Assembly: GCA_002789465.1 (NCBI GenBank)
Contig: PFTH01000232.1
Coordinates: 1-6,563 of the forward strand
DNA length: 6,563 nt
Origin: Candidatus Roizmanbacteria bacterium CG_4_9_14_0_8_um_filter_34_12
Lineage (GTDB): Bacteria > Patescibacteriota > Microgenomatia > UBA1406 > GWC2-37-13
Direction: 5' to 3'
Shown: positions 4,472 through 6,563 of the stretch, one piece after another
How the letters are laid out: every line of letters starts with the position of its first letter
How positions within the stretch are numbered: position 1 is the first letter of the stretch
Translations under genes and position numbers: made by a program
The notes under the pieces: generated by a model
Database searches by the model: none
Told to the model about the DNA's origin: nothing
The model's input: the letters and a program-made list of their open reading frames with translations, nothing else

Positions 4472-5935
4472 ATGAGAGACCAAAAAGTTACCGAATATTG
4501 TAATAGATTAATAAAATTAGGAATCGCTCACGAAGTCTTAGGACATCCTGAACTGGTGTCTGTTGATGATGTGCAAAAATATTTGGGCTTCGGACTTGAT
4601 GAAGCTTTAGTGACGCTGATTATGAAAACCGAAAAAGGATTTGTGGCAGTCATTCGTCGTGGAGATTGTTCCTTAGATAGTAAGAAAGTAAAAAAAATCC
4701 TCAAAGTTGAAAGTTTGCGTATGGCGACTGACGAAGAGTTTACAAAATTAGCTGGAGTAGTTCCTGGAGCAGCTCATATCCTTAATCCAGTTATGATTAC
4801 TTTGATCGATAATAAAGTCTTTGAAAATGAAAAACTTAATGGTGGTTCTGGTAGCCTTTTGTATACTTTCCGTTATAACACTCAAGATCTAAAGAAAATT
4901 CCAAACAGCCAGATTGTTGACGTTTCAAAAATTGCCGTAACAACGACTACATCAACTCAAGGAGTAAAACGAGTATTTTCTGGAATTCGCGCTACAGGCA
5001 GACTACATTTGGGAAATTATTTCGGTGCAGTTAAAGGCATGTTGGAATTACAAAATTCTAACCAATATGAGACTGTTTATTGTGTGGTAGATGTTCATAC
5101 AATCACAACACCTTATAAAATCGAAGAGCTCCGAGCAAATAAACGGGAAATTATTTTGGATTATTTAGCCGCCGGTCTAGATCCAAAAAAAAGCATGATT
5201 ATTTATCAATCTGACGTTCCTGAACATACTGAACTGGCATTTTATTTTTCTTCGATCATGTCAATTGCCAGAATGCAGCATCTACCAACTTATAAAGAAA
5301 AAGTTAAACAACATCCGCAGCACAACACCATGGCATTACTAAACTATCCAATTCTTATGGCGGCGGATATTCTCGTTTACAAAGCTAGTTTAGTTCCTGT
5401 GGGAATTGATCAAGAACCGCACTTGGAAGTCGCGCGGGAAGTGGCGCGAAAAATGAATCAGCAGTTTGGAATGGATTTTCCCGAACCGACTCGTTTCGTC
5501 ACCAAAGGAGAATACATCCCATCACTAAAAGGTGAGGGAAAAATGAGCAAATCAGTTGAGGGAAGTTATATTAACTTAACTGACTCGCAAGACGAAATAA
5601 GAAAAAAAGTTAGATCAATTCCTACCGCATCAACTGTTGGAGGAGAAATGAACGAAGGTGTAAAAACATTATTTACCTATGCTGATTTATTTGTACCTCA
5701 CTTAGTGGAACAATATAAAAAAGCTTACAAAGACGAAACACTTAAATTCGTCGAACTTAAAGATGCCATTGCACAAGCAATTTATGACGAACTAAAACCA
5801 TTTCAGGAAAGACGAAAAGAGTTTGAAAAAAACCCGGCTTATGTTGATTCTGTCATCAAGGACGGAGCAACAAGAGCCTGCGCCATCGCCAGCAAAACCG
5901 TCAAAGAAGTTAAGGAGAAAATGGGATTAGTATAG
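4472..5935 (+). CDS. trpS: Tryptophanyl-tRNA synthetase with N-terminal YbaK-type editing domain
   Basis: 487 aa from ATG 4472. Residues about 1-145 form a YbaK/ProX-type aminoacyl-tRNA deacylase domain: KTEKGFVAVIRRGD (52-65, K52 at the position of the YbaK catalytic Lys), ATDEEFTKLAGVVPGAAHIL (84-103) and GGSGSLLYTFR (124-134). After a Thr-rich linker (about 155-165), a full TrpRS catalytic core follows: SGIRATGRLHLGNYFGAV (170-187, the HIGH-type motif), QSDVPEHTELAFY, GIDQEPHLEVAREVAR, and an intact KMSKS at 357-361. About 320 aa is the normal length of a bacterial TrpRS. It charges tRNA-Trp in the cytoplasm. A TTG at 4445 would add nine non-conserved residues, so ATG 4472 is preferred. 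The protein contains no Trp. Fusion to YbaK is unusual. Expression is likely from the attenuated operon plus a local extended -10. Confidence 0.92.
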   Translation: MRDQKVTEYCNRLIKLGIAHEVLGHPELVSVDDVQKYLGFGLDEALVTLIMKTEKGFVAVIRRGDCSLDSKKVKKILKVESLRMATDEEFTKLAGVVPGAAHILNPVMITLIDNKVFENEKLNGGSGSLLYTFRYNTQDLKKIPNSQIVDVSKIAVTTTTSTQGVKRVFSGIRATGRLHLGNYFGAVKGMLELQNSNQYETVYCVVDVHTITTPYKIEELRANKREIILDYLAAGLDPKKSMIIYQSDVPEHTELAFYFSSIMSIARMQHLPTYKEKVKQHPQHNTMALLNYPILMAADILVYKASLVPVGIDQEPHLEVAREVARKMNQQFGMDFPEPTRFVTKGEYIPSLKGEGKMSKSVEGSYINLTDSQDEIRKKVRSIPTASTVGGEMNEGVKTLFTYADLFVPHLVEQYKKAYKDETLKFVELKDAIAQAIYDELKPFQERRKEFEKNPAYVDSVIKDGATRACAIASKTVKEVKEKMGLV

Positions 5936-5943
5936 GTAATTTT

Positions 5944-6563
5944 ATGAAAACTCAACCGCTCTATTATCAGAATCCGTATAAAACAGAACTTGAATGTAAG
6001 GCTCTTTCAGTTGAACAATCAACGATCTTTTTAAATGTAATCCTCGATCAAACAATTTTTTATCCAGAAGGGGGCGGTCAACCATCAGATCGCGGAATGT
6101 TAGGTGACGCAAAAGTGGAGTATGTTCGTTTAATGAATGGTGAAATAATTCATCAGATAAAAGGAAATGTAGAAAAAGATCAATTGATTAAGGGAACACT
6201 CGACTGGAACTGGCGATATAAATATATGAAAATTCATTCTGCTGGACATTTACTACATGATGTATTAATGACACTAACAAAAAAATTAACTCCCATAAGA
6301 GGAGGTTATGGAAAAAAAGCTTTTCTGGAATATAAAGGAGAGATGGATTTGTCATTAAAAGACCAGATCGAGCAAAAGGTTAATCAAACTGCTCAAACAG
6401 GTATTGAAATCATTACCAAGGAATCAAGTTATAATGAATTATCTTCTAGCTGTGAATTTTTACCACCAAACTTACCAAAAGACAAACCGTTAAGAATTAT
6501 AAAAATTGGTGATTTTCCACCGATGCCCGACGGCGGTATTCATGTAAAAAATACGAAAGAAAT
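5944..6563 (+). CDS. AlaX-type alanyl-tRNA editing protein (partial, runs off window)
   Basis: 206 residues are visible from ATG 5944. The protein hydrolyses mischarged Ser- or Gly-tRNA-Ala in trans, like the editing domain of AlaRS. FYPEGGGQPSDRG (39-51) is the AlaRS/AlaX beta-barrel signature. HSAGH (98-102) is the zinc-binding HxxxH, followed by LLHD. MPDGGIHVKNTKEI (193-206) matches the CGGTHVxNTGEI motif, but the zinc-ligand Cys is Asp (D196) while the His (H200) is kept. The gap to the TrpRS stop is 8 bp, and a weak AGGT precedes the start, so it is in the same operon as a second tRNA proofreading function. The length beyond the window is unknown. Function as a metal-dependent deacylase is likely but not certain. 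Confidence 0.88.
   Translation, partial: MKTQPLYYQNPYKTELECKALSVEQSTIFLNVILDQTIFYPEGGGQPSDRGMLGDAKVEYVRLMNGEIIHQIKGNVEKDQLIKGTLDWNWRYKYMKIHSAGHLLHDVLMTLTKKLTPIRGGYGKKAFLEYKGEMDLSLKDQIEQKVNQTAQTGIEIITKESSYNELSSSCEFLPPNLPKDKPLRIIKIGDFPPMPDGGIHVKNTKE

Noticed and set aside
1..6563. tRNA, rRNA, CRISPR array, insertion sequence
   Set aside because: No cloverleaf, rRNA core, regularly spaced repeats or transposase motifs were seen on either strand.

Overview
AT-rich bacterial DNA with two divergent blocks. Shine-Dalgarno signals are weak or absent. TGA and TAA are used as ordinary stops, so this is standard code 11. The style (compact operons, 1-4 nt overlaps, TrpRS and AlaX fragments, a YerC/TrpR-like regulator) fits a Patescibacteria/CPR-type or other small-genome bacterium, but that is an inference and no taxonomic marker gene is present.

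Minus strand, 1-1492: a type II restriction-modification pair. A beta-class (m4C-type, TSPPYW) DNA methyltransferase lies at 533-1492, followed 23 bp downstream by an MjaI-family restriction endonuclease whose 3' end runs off the window at base 1. The family prototype recognises CTAG.

Plus strand, 1529-6563: what looks like a tryptophan-controlled operon. A near-consensus sigma70 promoter (TTGACA-16-TATAAT) is overlapped by a perfect 16-bp palindrome resembling the E. coli trp operator. The first gene is a TrpR-family repressor (1592-1843). Its stop codon overlaps the start of a 22-codon leader peptide (1840-1908) with Trp codons at positions 10 and 13. A set of mutually exclusive hairpins follows, ending in an intrinsic terminator (1930-1953). 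This is the layout of a classical trp attenuator and is the strongest discovery in the window.

Downstream are a 438-aa protein of unknown function that appears to be a diverged TrpRS/TyrRS-like (class Ic) paralog with altered signature motifs (1983-3299), a HisC-like PLP aminotransferase (3317-4387), a possible 24-codon ORF, an unusual YbaK-TrpRS fusion (4472-5935), and the start of an AlaX-type alanyl-tRNA editing protein (5944-end).

Working model: Trp availability is sensed twice on one transcript, by TrpR at the promoter and by ribosome stalling in the leader. This would control a Trp-linked module of a synthetase-like protein, an aminotransferase, Trp-tRNA synthetase and tRNA-editing domains. 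The repressor, aminotransferase and TrpRS contain no Trp at all, as expected for proteins that must be made during Trp starvation. The reaction carried out by the 438-aa protein and the aminotransferase is unknown.
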